Shown piece after piece: positions 51,837-61,551 of a stretch of DNA of 64,000 nucleotides. Position 1 is the stretch's first letter. Every line of letters starts with the position of its first letter. The translations under genes were made by a program, and so were the position numbers. The stretch is from Variovorax sp. Root318D1 (GTDB taxonomy: Bacteria; Pseudomonadota; Gammaproteobacteria; Burkholderiales; Burkholderiaceae_C). The DNA is taken from assembly GCF_001424835.1 (NCBI RefSeq), contig NZ_LMCQ01000001.1:425089-489088 (forward strand), in the 5' to 3' direction. Below the pieces are notes generated by a model. It had not been told where the DNA came from. It ran no database searches and worked only from the letters and a program-made list of their open reading frames with translations.

Positions 51837-53339
51837 CTAGATGGACATGCAGACGCTCTTCTGTTCCGTATAAGACTCGACCGCAGCGCGACCAAGATCG
51901 CGGCCGAAACCGCTTTGCTTGTAGCCACCGAATGGCAGGTTCGCGTCGAGCAGGTTGTGGGTGTTGACCCAGACCGTGCCGGCCTTGATGCGGGGGATCA
52001 TCCGGTGCACGGCGGACAGATCGTTCGACCACACGCTGGCTGTCAGTCCGAACGGGGTGTCGTTGGCCTGGCGGATGGCGTCCTCCACATCGTCGAATGG
52101 CATGGCGACGAGCACGGGTCCGAAAACCTCTTCGCGCACAACCTGCATGCCGGGGTTCACGTCGACGAACACCGTGGGCTTGATGAAGCAGCCGGCATCG
52201 CGTGCGCGCTCGCCCCCGGTCAGTGCCGTGGCTCCGTCGCGGAGTGCGCCGTCAATGAAACCCATGACCCGGTCGAAATGGCGGCGTGAGACAACGGGCC
52301 CCAGCTGCGCGGTCGCGTCGAACCCGGAGCCGATACGCATTCCCTCTGCCTGGCGTGCCACTTCGTTCACGACCTGGTCGAACAGGCTGCGGTGAACATA
52401 CAACCGCGAACTTGCGGCGCAGACCTGGCCCTGGTTGAAGAAGATGCCCATGGCGGCGCCTGCGGCGGCGGCGACAGGGTCGGCATCCGGCAAGACGATC
52501 ATGGGAGACTTTCCACCCAACTCCAGCGTGAAACGTGCCATGCGGTCAACCGCGGTTCGGCCGATGGCACGTCCGGTTTGCGTGCTGCCGGTAAAGCTGA
52601 TCTTGTCGACACCCGGGTGCGCGCACAAGGCTGCGCCAGCGGTGCTGCCTCCACACACGACGTTGAGTGCACCCGCGGGAATGCCCGCCTCCAGCGCGAG
52701 TGCGGCCAAGCGCAAGGCGGTCAACGGCGTCTCGGGCGATGGCTTGAGCACCACGGTGCATCCCGCTGCCAAGGCAGGTGCAATCTTCCAGAGCGCGATC
52801 GCCAGCGGGAAGTTCCAGGGCACGACCGCGCCGACCACGCCGACGGGTTCGCGCTGCGTGTAGGTGTGGTAGCGGGCTCCTGGCGGAAACGGAATCGAGG
52901 GCTGCAGCGTGCTGCCTTCGAGCTTGGTGGCCCAGCCGGCCATATAGCGCACGAACTCGGCAGAGAAGCCCACGTCGATCATGCGCGCAACACCCTGCAA
53001 CTTGCCACTTTGCAAGGTTTCCATGGCGCTCAGTTCGTCCGCGTGATCTTCGATCAGTTGGGAGAGGCGGAACAAGGCGCGCTCGCGGTCAGCGGGCCGC
53101 ATCCTGGACCAGGCGGAGTCCTCCAATGCCCTTCGCGCCGCCGCGACTGCGGCATCCACGTCGCCCGCGTCACTGTCGGGCGTGGTGGCCACGACCATTT
53201 CAGACGCGGGATCGACGACATCGATGCGCTTGCCGCTGCGGGATTCCCGGAATACGCCGTCGATGAAATTGTCGAAGCTGCGCCGCGAGAGGAAGCCGAT
53301 GCGTGCCAACTCCTGCTGGGAAAGGTCTTTGGGGTTCAT
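51837..53339 (-). CDS. NAD(P)-dependent aldehyde dehydrogenase
   Basis: A 500-residue ALDH. The cofactor motif FTGSTQTGRAIG, the general base Glu in LELGGKSP and the catalytic Cys in FFNQGQVCAASSR are all present, as are PWNFPLAIALWKIAPAL and EVFGPVLVAMPF. It turns an aldehyde into the acid, presumably that made by the GMC oxidoreductase 47 bp upstream. The exact aldehyde is not known; sequence features resemble betaine/phenylacetaldehyde-type enzymes. Confidence 0.94.
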   Translation of the reverse strand: MNPKDLSQQELARIGFLSRRSFDNFIDGVFRESRSGKRIDVVDPASEMVVATTPDSDAGDVDAAVAAARRALEDSAWSRMRPADRERALFRLSQLIEDHADELSAMETLQSGKLQGVARMIDVGFSAEFVRYMAGWATKLEGSTLQPSIPFPPGARYHTYTQREPVGVVGAVVPWNFPLAIALWKIAPALAAGCTVVLKPSPETPLTALRLAALALEAGIPAGALNVVCGGSTAGAALCAHPGVDKISFTGSTQTGRAIGRTAVDRMARFTLELGGKSPMIVLPDADPVAAAAGAAMGIFFNQGQVCAASSRLYVHRSLFDQVVNEVARQAEGMRIGSGFDATAQLGPVVSRRHFDRVMGFIDGALRDGATALTGGERARDAGCFIKPTVFVDVNPGMQVVREEVFGPVLVAMPFDDVEDAIRQANDTPFGLTASVWSNDLSAVHRMIPRIKAGTVWVNTHNLLDANLPFGGYKQSGFGRDLGRAAVESYTEQKSVCMSI

Positions 53340-53386
53340 GGTGCGGGATGTGGTGGTTGCTGAACAGAGAGAAGAGATCGCACCGC

Positions 53387-54976
53387 TCAGCGGCCGAGCA
53401 TGAACTCGGCACCGCGCTCAGCGATCATGATGGTGGGCGCATTGGTGTTGCCGCTGCAGATGGTGGGCATCACCGAGGCATCGCACACGCGCAGGCGTCC
53501 CACGCCGCGCACGCGCAGCCTGGAATCGACGACAGCCATCGGGTCGCTTCCTATCCGGCAGGTGCCCACGGGGTGATAAACGGTCTTGGCGTACTGGCGC
53601 ACGAACTGCTCCAGTTCGCTGTCGGGCAGATGCTCCTGAGGGCCGGGGTAGATTTCCTCGGCGACAACCTTGCGCAGCGAGGGCATCCGCATGATGCGGC
53701 GTGCCAGCTTGAGGCCGCGCACGAGCGTATCCACGTCTTCCTGCTCCGACAGGAAGCCTCCATCGAACTGAACCGGATCCATGGCATTCGCACTGATGGC
53801 CCGCACGCATCCACGCGACTTCGGGCGCAAGAAGCAGGGGTCGATCGAAATGCCATGCACCTCCGGCATGGGGCGGTCCACGTCGCCCACCAGAACAGGC
53901 AACACGTGGAACTGCACATCAGGACGTCCAGTTCCGGCTGTGTCGACGAAGCCGCCGCTCTCGACCACGTTGGAGGTGAGAAGGCCAGTCTTGAACAGCT
54001 CCCATTGCACGCCGTGCTTCAAAGCCGTGAGGCCCTTGTCCTGGCCGAGCAGACTGATCGGCTCCTTGCAGCGGCCATGCGCAATGATTTCCAGATGGTC
54101 CTGGAAGTTCTCGCCTACGCCCGGCAGGTCGCAATGCACCGGGATACCCAGTTCCCGCAGCAATTCGCCCGGGCCGATGCCCGACACCTGCAGCAGCTTG
54201 GGCGACGCGAGTGCACCCGCGCTCAGCACGACCTCGCGGTTGGCAAGCGCCTTCACCGTTCCACCATCATCTCGGCGGTACTCGACGCCGGTCGCGTTGC
54301 CATCCTCGATGATCACGCGCAGCACATGGGCACCATTGACCACAGTGAGCTTCGGGTCGCCGAGCACGGCGGCAAGGTACGTCGCCGCCGTGCTGCCGCG
54401 CGTGCCGTTGATCGTCGTGGTCTGGTAGAAACCTACGCCTTCCTGGGTGCCGCTATTGAAGTCATCGTTGTACGGAAGGCCCGCCTCCTGCGCGGCCTTC
54501 AAGAACGCCAGGCTCAGAGGGTGCCGGTACTTCGTGTCGCTGACTTGCAGAGGGCCGTCGGTGCCATGCATCTCACCGGAGAAGCGCATGTTGCTCTCGG
54601 CTCGCTTGAACGCAGGCAGGACATCCTTCCAGCCCCAATCGGCGCAGCCGGCGTCGGCCCATGCGTCGTAGTCCGCGGCCGCGCCACGGATATAGATCAT
54701 TGCGTTCAGAGAACTGCCGCCACCGTTCATGCGCCCCTGCGGCACATACATCTTGCGGCCGTTCGCGTGCGGCTGAGGGATGGTTTCGTAGACCCACGAG
54801 CGCTCCGTCCCGATGACACGAACAAATGTCGCCGGCATCTTCACAAACTTGCTCGCATCGGTCGGACCCGCCTCGAGCAGCAAAACGGAGTGACCCGCCT
54901 TGACGAGGCGGTGCGCGATCACACATCCGGCCGAGCCGGCTCCGACCACGATGTAGTCGACAACTTGAGTCTCCAA
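53387..54976 (-). CDS. GMC-family FAD-dependent alcohol oxidoreductase (choline dehydrogenase-like)
   Basis: A 529-residue protein. The FAD motif YIVVGAGSAGCVIAHRL is at residues 8-24, GMC signature 1 is in GRMNGGGSSLNAMIYIRG, signature 2 in LSAGALASPKLLQVSGIG, and the C-terminal catalytic region is YHPVGTCRIG (His) with SGNTNAPTIMIAERGA (Asn). The start is a TTG with GGAGAC upstream. It oxidises a primary alcohol to an aldehyde, feeding the neighbouring ALDH. It has no signal peptide. Confidence 0.94.
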   Translation of the reverse strand: METQVVDYIVVGAGSAGCVIAHRLVKAGHSVLLLEAGPTDASKFVKMPATFVRVIGTERSWVYETIPQPHANGRKMYVPQGRMNGGGSSLNAMIYIRGAAADYDAWADAGCADWGWKDVLPAFKRAESNMRFSGEMHGTDGPLQVSDTKYRHPLSLAFLKAAQEAGLPYNDDFNSGTQEGVGFYQTTTINGTRGSTAATYLAAVLGDPKLTVVNGAHVLRVIIEDGNATGVEYRRDDGGTVKALANREVVLSAGALASPKLLQVSGIGPGELLRELGIPVHCDLPGVGENFQDHLEIIAHGRCKEPISLLGQDKGLTALKHGVQWELFKTGLLTSNVVESGGFVDTAGTGRPDVQFHVLPVLVGDVDRPMPEVHGISIDPCFLRPKSRGCVRAISANAMDPVQFDGGFLSEQEDVDTLVRGLKLARRIMRMPSLRKVVAEEIYPGPQEHLPDSELEQFVRQYAKTVYHPVGTCRIGSDPMAVVDSRLRVRGVGRLRVCDASVMPTICSGNTNAPTIMIAERGAEFMLGR

Positions 54977-55207
54977 TGTCTGTCTCCGGTCTTTTTAGGT
55001 ACTGAGACAGATGGTCGATCGACAACCAGTTCGCTCAAAGGCAATCCGCACCGAGTGCGCTCTGAATCAACTCAGAGGACTCGATGGGACAGTCAAGCCG
55101 ACGCGAAGGGGATTGAGACACGCGTGCAACTGCGCAAGTTGCAGGGTTCATCGCCCGCTAGCAGGTACTTCTTTGCGGTGTTGCGAGACAGGCCTGTGCC
55201 TGAAAAT

Positions 55208-56236
55208 TCACCTGCCTCGCGAATCTTTCGATCCGTCGAACAGGCTTGCGCTGGACGGGGCCTCGCGATACTGCGTTGGAGTCAATCCGTAACGCTGCTT
55301 GAACTCGCGGGCGAAGTGCGCTTGCGTGGAGAAGCCGCAGTCCAGCGCGATGTCGCCGATTGACCTGGAAGCGTAAGCGGCGTCGGCGAGCTTGCGTTGC
55401 GCCAAGGCAAGGCGCTCCTGCCAGATCCACTGCGTGACGCTGCGCTCGTATTTCTCGAACATCCGGTTCAGATTTCGCAACGACATGGCCACGTGGTTTG
55501 CGACCGCTTCGGCGTCGAGTTCGCGATTCCCCAGGTGTTCGGCGATAAAGCGCTCGGCCCTTAAGAGTCGCAGAGCGTTGACGTCATCTCCTCGAGGCGC
55601 GTCATGCGCCGACGGGCGAAGCAGCATCCGCAACCTCGCGCGAATTTCCTCATGCAAAGCTGGAGCGGTATCGGCAAGCGGGTTGTCTATGAAACCAATG
55701 ATCCCGTCTCGCAATGGCTGTGTGAGCAGCTGTCCTGCACGAAGGCTGCCATCGATCTTGAGTAACGAAACTCGCGAAATGTCGTCGCCGGACTCGAACA
55801 GTTCGTCTGCCTTGACGTCGATCAGCAACTGGCGCATGGGCCGCGTGAACCCATACAGGTACGGCTTCGCCGTGCTGTAGATGATGAGGTCGCCACTGCG
55901 GACTAGGTCACAACGGCCGGACTGGTAAAAAAAGGCCTCGCCTTCCAACAGCAGACAGGCAAAGAGCGAGTTCTTCGGATGGCGGCGAACGATGGGCATC
56001 GTGCGCTCCACCACGTGTTCGTTTCCGACGATCTCGGCGATGCGCAGCGCGCTCAAATCGAAATTCCGCTGCCGCGCGTTGAGGCCTTCTTCTGCATAGG
56101 AAGAACAGCGCAGGCCGACCAGTTCGGACGCGGTATACGACTCCCAGTAGCGCAAGCGCTCTCGCGCCGGCGCGAACTCCGTTGCGCCTTCCCTGAAGGG
56201 GACGCAACGACCCTTCTCCGTGGCGGTGGATTGCAT
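55208..56236 (-). CDS. AraC-family transcriptional regulator
   Basis: About 342 residues from MQSTATEKG; an ATG 19 codons upstream (56293) is an alternative and neither has a good ribosome-binding site. The N-terminal cupin-like AraC-binding-2 domain (ERLRYWESYTASELVGLRC) is followed by a C-terminal AraC helix-turn-helix pair (LDAEAVANHVAMSLRNLNRMFEKYERSV and SIGDIALDCGFSTQAHFAREFKQRYGLTP). It lies between the GMC gene (same strand) and the plus-strand cupin operon, so it may control both. Confidence 0.9.
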   Translation of the reverse strand: MQSTATEKGRCVPFREGATEFAPARERLRYWESYTASELVGLRCSSYAEEGLNARQRNFDLSALRIAEIVGNEHVVERTMPIVRRHPKNSLFACLLLEGEAFFYQSGRCDLVRSGDLIIYSTAKPYLYGFTRPMRQLLIDVKADELFESGDDISRVSLLKIDGSLRAGQLLTQPLRDGIIGFIDNPLADTAPALHEEIRARLRMLLRPSAHDAPRGDDVNALRLLRAERFIAEHLGNRELDAEAVANHVAMSLRNLNRMFEKYERSVTQWIWQERLALAQRKLADAAYASRSIGDIALDCGFSTQAHFAREFKQRYGLTPTQYREAPSSASLFDGSKDSRGR

Positions 56237-56456
56237 GGTGTGGACGACAGGCCGACTGCAGTACAGGAGCGTACAAAGGTTCTCGAAATCCATCTTATCT
56301 GTCGAACGGCTGCAGCACGTGGCTGCCCCATCAGGGGAATCCCTAGGGGCATGCCGATTGTCCAAGTCAGGCAAACAGATCGTCCCGCCTGGAACAGCGT
56401 CTGCGTTCGTTCGCAGACAAAGTCGCGTCTCCACACCTGTTTGCACGGAGACGACG

Positions 56457-56984
56457 ATGAATGCCGAAACTGAGTTCTGGCGGGGTATTCCCCCGATCGC
56501 TAATGTGTTCAAGCCCGACGCCAAGCCGGAGGTGCACATTCCCGATGCAGCGACGGACGACCTGCGCTACTACGTGCCCTTCAGCGAAACCGTGTCCTCA
56601 CGCCCGCTGTGGATCTCGCCCAGCGAGAACAGGTGGGCCGATGTGCTGCGTTCCGACAAGCCGGGCCTTGTGAACCGGCATTACCACCCGCACGAGGTCT
56701 TCGCGTACACGATCTCGGGCAAATGGGGCTATCTCGAACATGACTGGATCGCAACGGCCGGTGACTTCGTCTACGAGACGCCGGGTGAGGGACATACGCT
56801 GGTTTCGTATGAGCACGCCGATCCGATGCGGGTGTTCTTCATCGTGAAGGGACCCCTGATCTGGCTCGATGAGAACGGCGGATCGACCGGCCACTTCGAC
56901 GTGCACGACTACATCCAGATGTGCCGCGAGCACTATGAGAAGGTCGGTATCGGCGCCGCGTACGTCGACACGCTGTTCCGCTGA
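56457..56984 (+). CDS. cupin dioxygenase-like protein (2,4'-dihydroxyacetophenone dioxygenase family)
   Basis: A 175-residue cupin. GGAG lies 6 bp before the ATG. The metal motif is LVNRHYHPHEVFAYTISGKWGYLEHDW (His-x-His, later Glu and His), and the second motif is ETPGEGHTLVSYEHADPMRVFFIVKGP. This pattern is that of the ChrR-like/2,4'-dihydroxyacetophenone dioxygenase family, although few members are characterised and some are isomerases or ligand-binding proteins. First gene of the plus-strand operon; it is 5 bp upstream of the alcohol dehydrogenase gene. Confidence 0.85.
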   Translation: MNAETEFWRGIPPIANVFKPDAKPEVHIPDAATDDLRYYVPFSETVSSRPLWISPSENRWADVLRSDKPGLVNRHYHPHEVFAYTISGKWGYLEHDWIATAGDFVYETPGEGHTLVSYEHADPMRVFFIVKGPLIWLDENGGSTGHFDVHDYIQMCREHYEKVGIGAAYVDTLFR

Positions 56985-56989
56985 GCGCC

Positions 56990-58048
56990 ATGAAGGCACT
57001 GCGTTGGCACGGGCCACGGGATCTGCGGCTGGTGGACCTGGTGGACTCCGCGTTGCAGCCTGGCGAGGTGCGCGTCCGCGTTGCCTATTGCGGCATCTGC
57101 GGAAGTGATCTGCATGAATACGTCGATGGCCCGCACGCCATTCCCGTCGAATGCGCACATCCCATCTCGGGGCGGCGCGCACCGCTGACGCTGGGGCACG
57201 AGTTCTGCGGCACGGTGGTCGAATCGGCTGCCCTGGACGTGCGTATCGGCGCGCGTGTTGCGATCGAGCCGGAGTACCGCTGCGGCACATGCGACTACTG
57301 CCGCCAGGGACAGTACAACCGCTGCATCTCCATGGGGTTCGTCGGGCTCATGGGCGATGGCGCACTTGCCGAGACGGTCGTGGTACCTGCGTACACCGTC
57401 CATGATCTACCGGAGCAAGTGCGCTTCGATCAGGCTGCAGTCCTCGAGCCAGCTGCCGTCGCGCTGCACGCCGTGCGAACCAGCGGGCTTCGGCCGGGCG
57501 ATGCCTGTGCGGTCTTCGGCATGGGACCTGTGGGCCTGTTGACCGTTGCCATGCTGCGCCAGTGCGGTGCCGGCGAGATCATCGCAGTGGATGTCCATGC
57601 CGGACGCCTGGCGCTCGCCGCGGCGATGGGGGCCAGCAGGGCCATTGATGCTTCGCGCCACGACAGCACCAGCGAAATCCTCGCAGCCACTTCAGGCCGG
57701 GGGGCTGCACTCGCATTCGAAGTTGCGGGCTTGCAGGCCACCATCGACTCGACGCTCGCGTGTCTACGCAAAGGTGGAGAGGCGGTGCTCGTCGGCCTCA
57801 TGGGCAAGGCCCAGGTGGACATCTTCGACATCGTCAATCGAGAGCTGCGGCTGACGGCAAGCGTTGGCTACCGGGATGTCTTCCCAACGCTGATTGCGTG
57901 GACGGCCAAAGGGCTCATCGACCCGTCCGCGATCGTCACCCGAAAAGTGTCGCTTTCGCAGGCCGTATCCCAAGGATTCGAAGCCCTGATTTCCGACAAG
58001 GACCAAGTGAAGGTCCTGGTCGCACCCAATGGAGAGGATCTGAGATGA
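56990..58048 (+). CDS. zinc-dependent alcohol dehydrogenase (butanediol/threonine dehydrogenase-like)
   Basis: A 352-residue MDR protein with catalytic-zinc ligands in YCGICGSDLHEY (Cys) and LTLGHEFCG (His-Glu), and structural-zinc cysteines in YRCGTCDYCRQGQYNRC. The NAD motif is FGMGPVGLLTVAML, followed by VDVHAGRL (Asp, NAD preference). It resembles (R,R)-butanediol or L-threonine dehydrogenases. The stop overlaps the next start by ATGA. It oxidises a secondary alcohol or diol; substrate not known. Confidence 0.92.
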   Translation: MKALRWHGPRDLRLVDLVDSALQPGEVRVRVAYCGICGSDLHEYVDGPHAIPVECAHPISGRRAPLTLGHEFCGTVVESAALDVRIGARVAIEPEYRCGTCDYCRQGQYNRCISMGFVGLMGDGALAETVVVPAYTVHDLPEQVRFDQAAVLEPAAVALHAVRTSGLRPGDACAVFGMGPVGLLTVAMLRQCGAGEIIAVDVHAGRLALAAAMGASRAIDASRHDSTSEILAATSGRGAALAFEVAGLQATIDSTLACLRKGGEAVLVGLMGKAQVDIFDIVNRELRLTASVGYRDVFPTLIAWTAKGLIDPSAIVTRKVSLSQAVSQGFEALISDKDQVKVLVAPNGEDLR

Positions 58049-58770
58049 CTTTTACACCGACACTTTTCGACGGGCGCCACGCCCTCGTCATCGGCGGGAC
58101 TTCGGGCATTGGCGCCGGCACTGCGCTGCGCCTGGCAGAACTCGGGGCGACCGTGCTGGCCGCGGGCCTGAAAGCCGATGGGGAGCACGCACCGATGCAC
58201 GACCGCATCCGCTGCGTCGAACTCGATGTGACCGACGGGCCGGCGCTGCAGGCGATGCTGTCGCAGCAGGGCTCGATCGACATTCTGGTCCACTGCGCCG
58301 GCATCAGCCGCGACCGGGCGGAGTATGAGTTGGACGTGTTCGAGCACGTGCTGGACGTCAACCTCACATCGATCATGCGCGCCTGCAATGCGGCCGTGCC
58401 TGCGCTGATCCGCTCCCGCGGCTGCGTCGTCAATGTCGCCTCGATGTTCAGCACCTTCGGCAGCGCGGACCGGCCCGCCTACGCGGCAAGCAAAGGCGGC
58501 GTGGTCCAACTGACCAAATCCCTGGCCCAAAGCTATGCGCCCGCGAAGGTTCGTGTGAACGCTGTTGCACCGGGCTGGATCACCACACCGCTGTCGGAAG
58601 CGCTGAGCCGCGACGAAGACGCCAGCCGGCGAATTCTGGACCGGACGCCGCTCGGGCATTGGGGCGAGCCCTCCGACGTGGCCGACGCCATCGTCTTTCT
58701 CTGCTCACCTGCTGCCAGGTACATCACCGGCGTCACCCTGCCCGTGGACGGCGGATACCTGACCGTCTGA
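58045..58770 (+). CDS. short-chain dehydrogenase/reductase (SDR)
   Basis: A 241-residue SDR: GGTSGIGAGTALRLAE (nucleotide loop), VHCAGISRD, VVNVASMFSTFGSADRPAYAASKGG (Ser, Tyr, Lys) and APGWITTPLSEAL. The TGxxxGIG is altered to GGTSGIG, which is tolerated in the family. The start overlaps the alcohol-dehydrogenase stop by ATGA, so both should act in one pathway, perhaps on a diol and its hydroxyketone. Confidence 0.92.
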   Translation: MTFTPTLFDGRHALVIGGTSGIGAGTALRLAELGATVLAAGLKADGEHAPMHDRIRCVELDVTDGPALQAMLSQQGSIDILVHCAGISRDRAEYELDVFEHVLDVNLTSIMRACNAAVPALIRSRGCVVNVASMFSTFGSADRPAYAASKGGVVQLTKSLAQSYAPAKVRVNAVAPGWITTPLSEALSRDEDASRRILDRTPLGHWGEPSDVADAIVFLCSPAARYITGVTLPVDGGYLTV

Positions 58771-58817
58771 ATGAAAAGGCGCATCCGCGCTCCCTCGTAA
58801 AAATCCAAGGAGACAAC

Positions 58818-60092
58818 ATGACACCCCACGCTCGCAACCGCCGACTCGTTCTTCAGGGCACTGCAGCCGCTGCCTCCGCCGCAGCACTTGGCCTTCCCGG
58901 CCTGGCTTTCGGCCAGGAAAAATCCATCAAGCTGGGGTTTGTCAGTCCGCTGACCGGACCCTATGCACTCTTTGGCGAGACCGACCAGTACATGGTCGGC
59001 AAGGCGCGCACCTTGCTGGCGTCGGGCATCACCACTGGAGGCAAGACCTACCCGGTCGAGATACTCGTGCGTGACAGCCAGTCCAACCCGAACAAGGCGG
59101 CCGAACTTGCCGGCAATCTGATCCTGAAGGACAAGGTGCAGCTGATGCTGCCCTCGTGCACGTCGGAAACCATCAACCCGGTGGCCGACCAGTGCGAGCT
59201 CAACGGCGTTCCCTGCCTGTCGACCGTGCAGCCATGGCAAAGCTACTTCTTCTCGCGCGGCGGCAAGCCGGACAAGCCCTTCGAGTGGACCTACCACTTC
59301 TTCTGGGGGCTGGAAGACATCATCGCCGGCTTTGTCGGCATGTGGGGTTCCGTTACTACGAACAAGAAGATCGGGTTCCTGTTCGAGCGCAGCACGGACG
59401 GCGAAGCCTGGGCCAGCAAGGAGTTCGGCTTTCCGCCGGCGGTCACCAAAGCGGGCTACACCTTCGTGACGCCTCCATTCTTCCAGCCGCTCACCGCTGA
59501 CTTCTCTCCGCAGATCGCCGAGTTCAAGAAGGCCGGCGTGGACATCATTGCCGGCATCACTTTGCCGCAAGACCTGAAGACCTTCATGGCCCAGTGCCGG
59601 CAGCAGGGCTTCAAGCCGAAGATCGTCACGGTCGGCAAGGCCTTGCTGTTCCCCTCCGCGGTGGAGGCGATGGGGGACCTCGGTGAAGGGATGAGCAGCG
59701 AGGTCTGGTGGACACCGACTTTCCCTTTCAAGTCGTCGCTGACCGGAGAAACCAGCGCCAAGATTGCCGCCGACTACGAAGCGGCCAGCAAGAAGCAATG
59801 GACGCAGCCGCTCGGCTACTCGCACGCGCTGTGGGAGGTCGCCATCGACGTGCTCAAGCGCAGCGGCAAACCGCACGACCCGAAGGCCGTGCGCGATGCG
59901 ATCCGCGCAACCGATCTCACGACGGTGGTCGGGCCGGTCAACTGGAAAGGGGGACCGGTCGCCAATGTGGGCAAGACCCCGGTGCTGGGCGGCCAATGGG
60001 TCAAGGGGCAGAAGTTCAAGTACGAGCTGGCGATCGTGGACAACAGCACCGCGAAGATCGTGCCAGCGGCGGCCAAGCTGAAGCCGCTGTGA
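58818..60092 (+). CDS. branched-chain-amino-acid-type ABC transporter substrate-binding protein
   Basis: A 424-residue periplasmic protein (Peripla_BP_6 type). AAGGAGA precedes the ATG. The signal (MTPHARNRRLVLQGTAAAASAAALGLPGLAFGQ) has an RR pair, a possible Tat signal. The fold begins IKLGFVSPLTGPYALFGETDQ, with NPVADQCELNGVPCLST and GFLFERSTDGEAWASKEF. Its stop overlaps the GTG of the next ATPase gene. It captures the substrate for the importer encoded by the next four genes. Confidence 0.93.
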   Translation: MTPHARNRRLVLQGTAAAASAAALGLPGLAFGQEKSIKLGFVSPLTGPYALFGETDQYMVGKARTLLASGITTGGKTYPVEILVRDSQSNPNKAAELAGNLILKDKVQLMLPSCTSETINPVADQCELNGVPCLSTVQPWQSYFFSRGGKPDKPFEWTYHFFWGLEDIIAGFVGMWGSVTTNKKIGFLFERSTDGEAWASKEFGFPPAVTKAGYTFVTPPFFQPLTADFSPQIAEFKKAGVDIIAGITLPQDLKTFMAQCRQQGFKPKIVTVGKALLFPSAVEAMGDLGEGMSSEVWWTPTFPFKSSLTGETSAKIAADYEAASKKQWTQPLGYSHALWEVAIDVLKRSGKPHDPKAVRDAIRATDLTTVVGPVNWKGGPVANVGKTPVLGGQWVKGQKFKYELAIVDNSTAKIVPAAAKLKPL

Positions 60093-60814
60093 GCAAGGTG
60101 TTGCTGTCGGCCCGAGGCTTGCAGAAGGCCTATGGCGCGAATGTCGTCACATCCGACGTCGACTTCGATGTCAGCCAGGGCGAGGCCCTGGCGATCCTCG
60201 GCCCCAACGGGGCCGGCAAGACCACGCTGTTCAACCTGATCAGCGGCGACGTGGTCGCCGATGGGGGCGAACTGACGTTCGACGGACGTCGGCTGCGGCG
60301 CGAGCGCCCCTTCGAGCGATGCCGGCTTGGCATCGGGCGCACGTACCAGATTCCGAAGCCCTACGCCGGAATGACAACCTTCGAGAACCTGCTCGTCGCC
60401 GCCATGTTCGGAGCCCGCCTGGACGAAGCCGGTGCCAGCCGGCACTGTGCCGCGGTGCTCGAGCAATGCGAACTCCGGTCCAAAGCGAACATCCCGGCAG
60501 GCCAGCTCACGCTGCTTGACCGCAAGCGGCTCGAACTGGCGCGCGCGCTCGCGAGCCGCCCGAAACTTCTGCTGCTCGACGAGATCGCGGGCGGGCTGAC
60601 CGATGAAGAGGCTGACAAGCTGGTGCAGCTCGTGCTCGACATCAAGCGGCAAGGCGTGACCGTCGTCTGGATCGAGCACGTGTTGCGCGCGGTGATGGCG
60701 GTGGCGGATCGCGTGATGGTGCTGGACTCGGGCCGCAAGCTCACGGAGGGGCTTCCTCAAGAAGTGATGGCGGATCCGGCAGTGCAGCGCATCTACATGG
60801 GAATCGAAGCATGA
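60089..60814 (+). CDS. ABC transporter ATP-binding protein, LivG type
   Basis: A 241-residue ATPase starting at GTG, which overlaps the previous stop (GTGA). Walker A is GPNGAGKTT, LNLISG-type loop, and Walker B is LLLLDEIAGGL with the His in VVWIEH. The signature segment reads AGQLTLLDRKRLELARALA, without the usual LSGGQ; this degenerate form occurs in the LivG branch. Couples ATP hydrolysis to uptake with the LivF-type partner. Confidence 0.92.
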   Translation: MSKVLLSARGLQKAYGANVVTSDVDFDVSQGEALAILGPNGAGKTTLFNLISGDVVADGGELTFDGRRLRRERPFERCRLGIGRTYQIPKPYAGMTTFENLLVAAMFGARLDEAGASRHCAAVLEQCELRSKANIPAGQLTLLDRKRLELARALASRPKLLLLDEIAGGLTDEEADKLVQLVLDIKRQGVTVVWIEHVLRAVMAVADRVMVLDSGRKLTEGLPQEVMADPAVQRIYMGIEA

Positions 60815-61551
60815 GCCGCAATCCGCTGCTTTCCACGCACGGTCTTACCGCGGGCTACGGCGACTTCCAGGCGCTCTTCGGCATCGACTTCGAGATTCAT
60901 CGCGGAGAGGTCGTGGCTTTCATCGGCGCCAACGGCGCAGGCAAGTCCACGTTCCTGAAGTGCCTCATGGGACTGGTGTCGACCCCGCCGGGCACGGTGC
61001 GGCTGGACGGTGAACCCATTGCTCGCCGATCGCCGCACGAATCGGTCAAGCTGGGCCTTGCGATGGTTCCCGAGGGGCGGCGACTCTTCGCCGGCATGTC
61101 GGTCGAAGACAACTTGCTGGTGGCGCGGGACCATGGGCGCCGCCTCCCCGAGAACGGCCGCGCGTGGACGCTGGAACGCGTGCATGCGCTCTTCCCCGTG
61201 CTGCGCGACAAGCGGGACGCGCGGGTGGAGTCGCTCTCTGGCGGGCAGCAGCAGATGGTGTCGATCGGCCGGGCGCTCCTGTGCAATCCGCGGCTGCTGC
61301 TGTGCGACGAGATCTCGCTCGGCCTCGCGCCGCTGGTCATCCGCGAAATCTATGCGGCGCTGCCCACCATCACGGCCGAGGGCACCGCCGCCCTGATCGT
61401 CGAGCAGGATGTCGGCCTCGCGAAATCGGCCTCATCGCGCCTGTACTGCCTGCTTGAGGGCCGGGTCACTTTGCACCGCCCTTCGAACGAGGTCAGCCGG
61501 GCGGAAATCACGGAAGCCTACTTCGGAACTTCTCACCATGCAGTGGCTTGA
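60811..61551 (+). CDS. ABC transporter ATP-binding protein, LivF type
   Basis: A 246-residue ATPase: Walker A GANGAGKST, Q-loop and GLAMVPEGRRLFAGMSVEDNL (LivF pattern), signature ESLSGGQQQMVSIGRALL and Walker B LLLCDEISLGLAPL. Its start overlaps the LivG-type stop (ATGA) and its end overlaps the next gene by 14 bp. Second ATPase subunit of the importer. Confidence 0.95.
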   Translation: MSRNPLLSTHGLTAGYGDFQALFGIDFEIHRGEVVAFIGANGAGKSTFLKCLMGLVSTPPGTVRLDGEPIARRSPHESVKLGLAMVPEGRRLFAGMSVEDNLLVARDHGRRLPENGRAWTLERVHALFPVLRDKRDARVESLSGGQQQMVSIGRALLCNPRLLLCDEISLGLAPLVIREIYAALPTITAEGTAALIVEQDVGLAKSASSRLYCLLEGRVTLHRPSNEVSRAEITEAYFGTSHHAVA

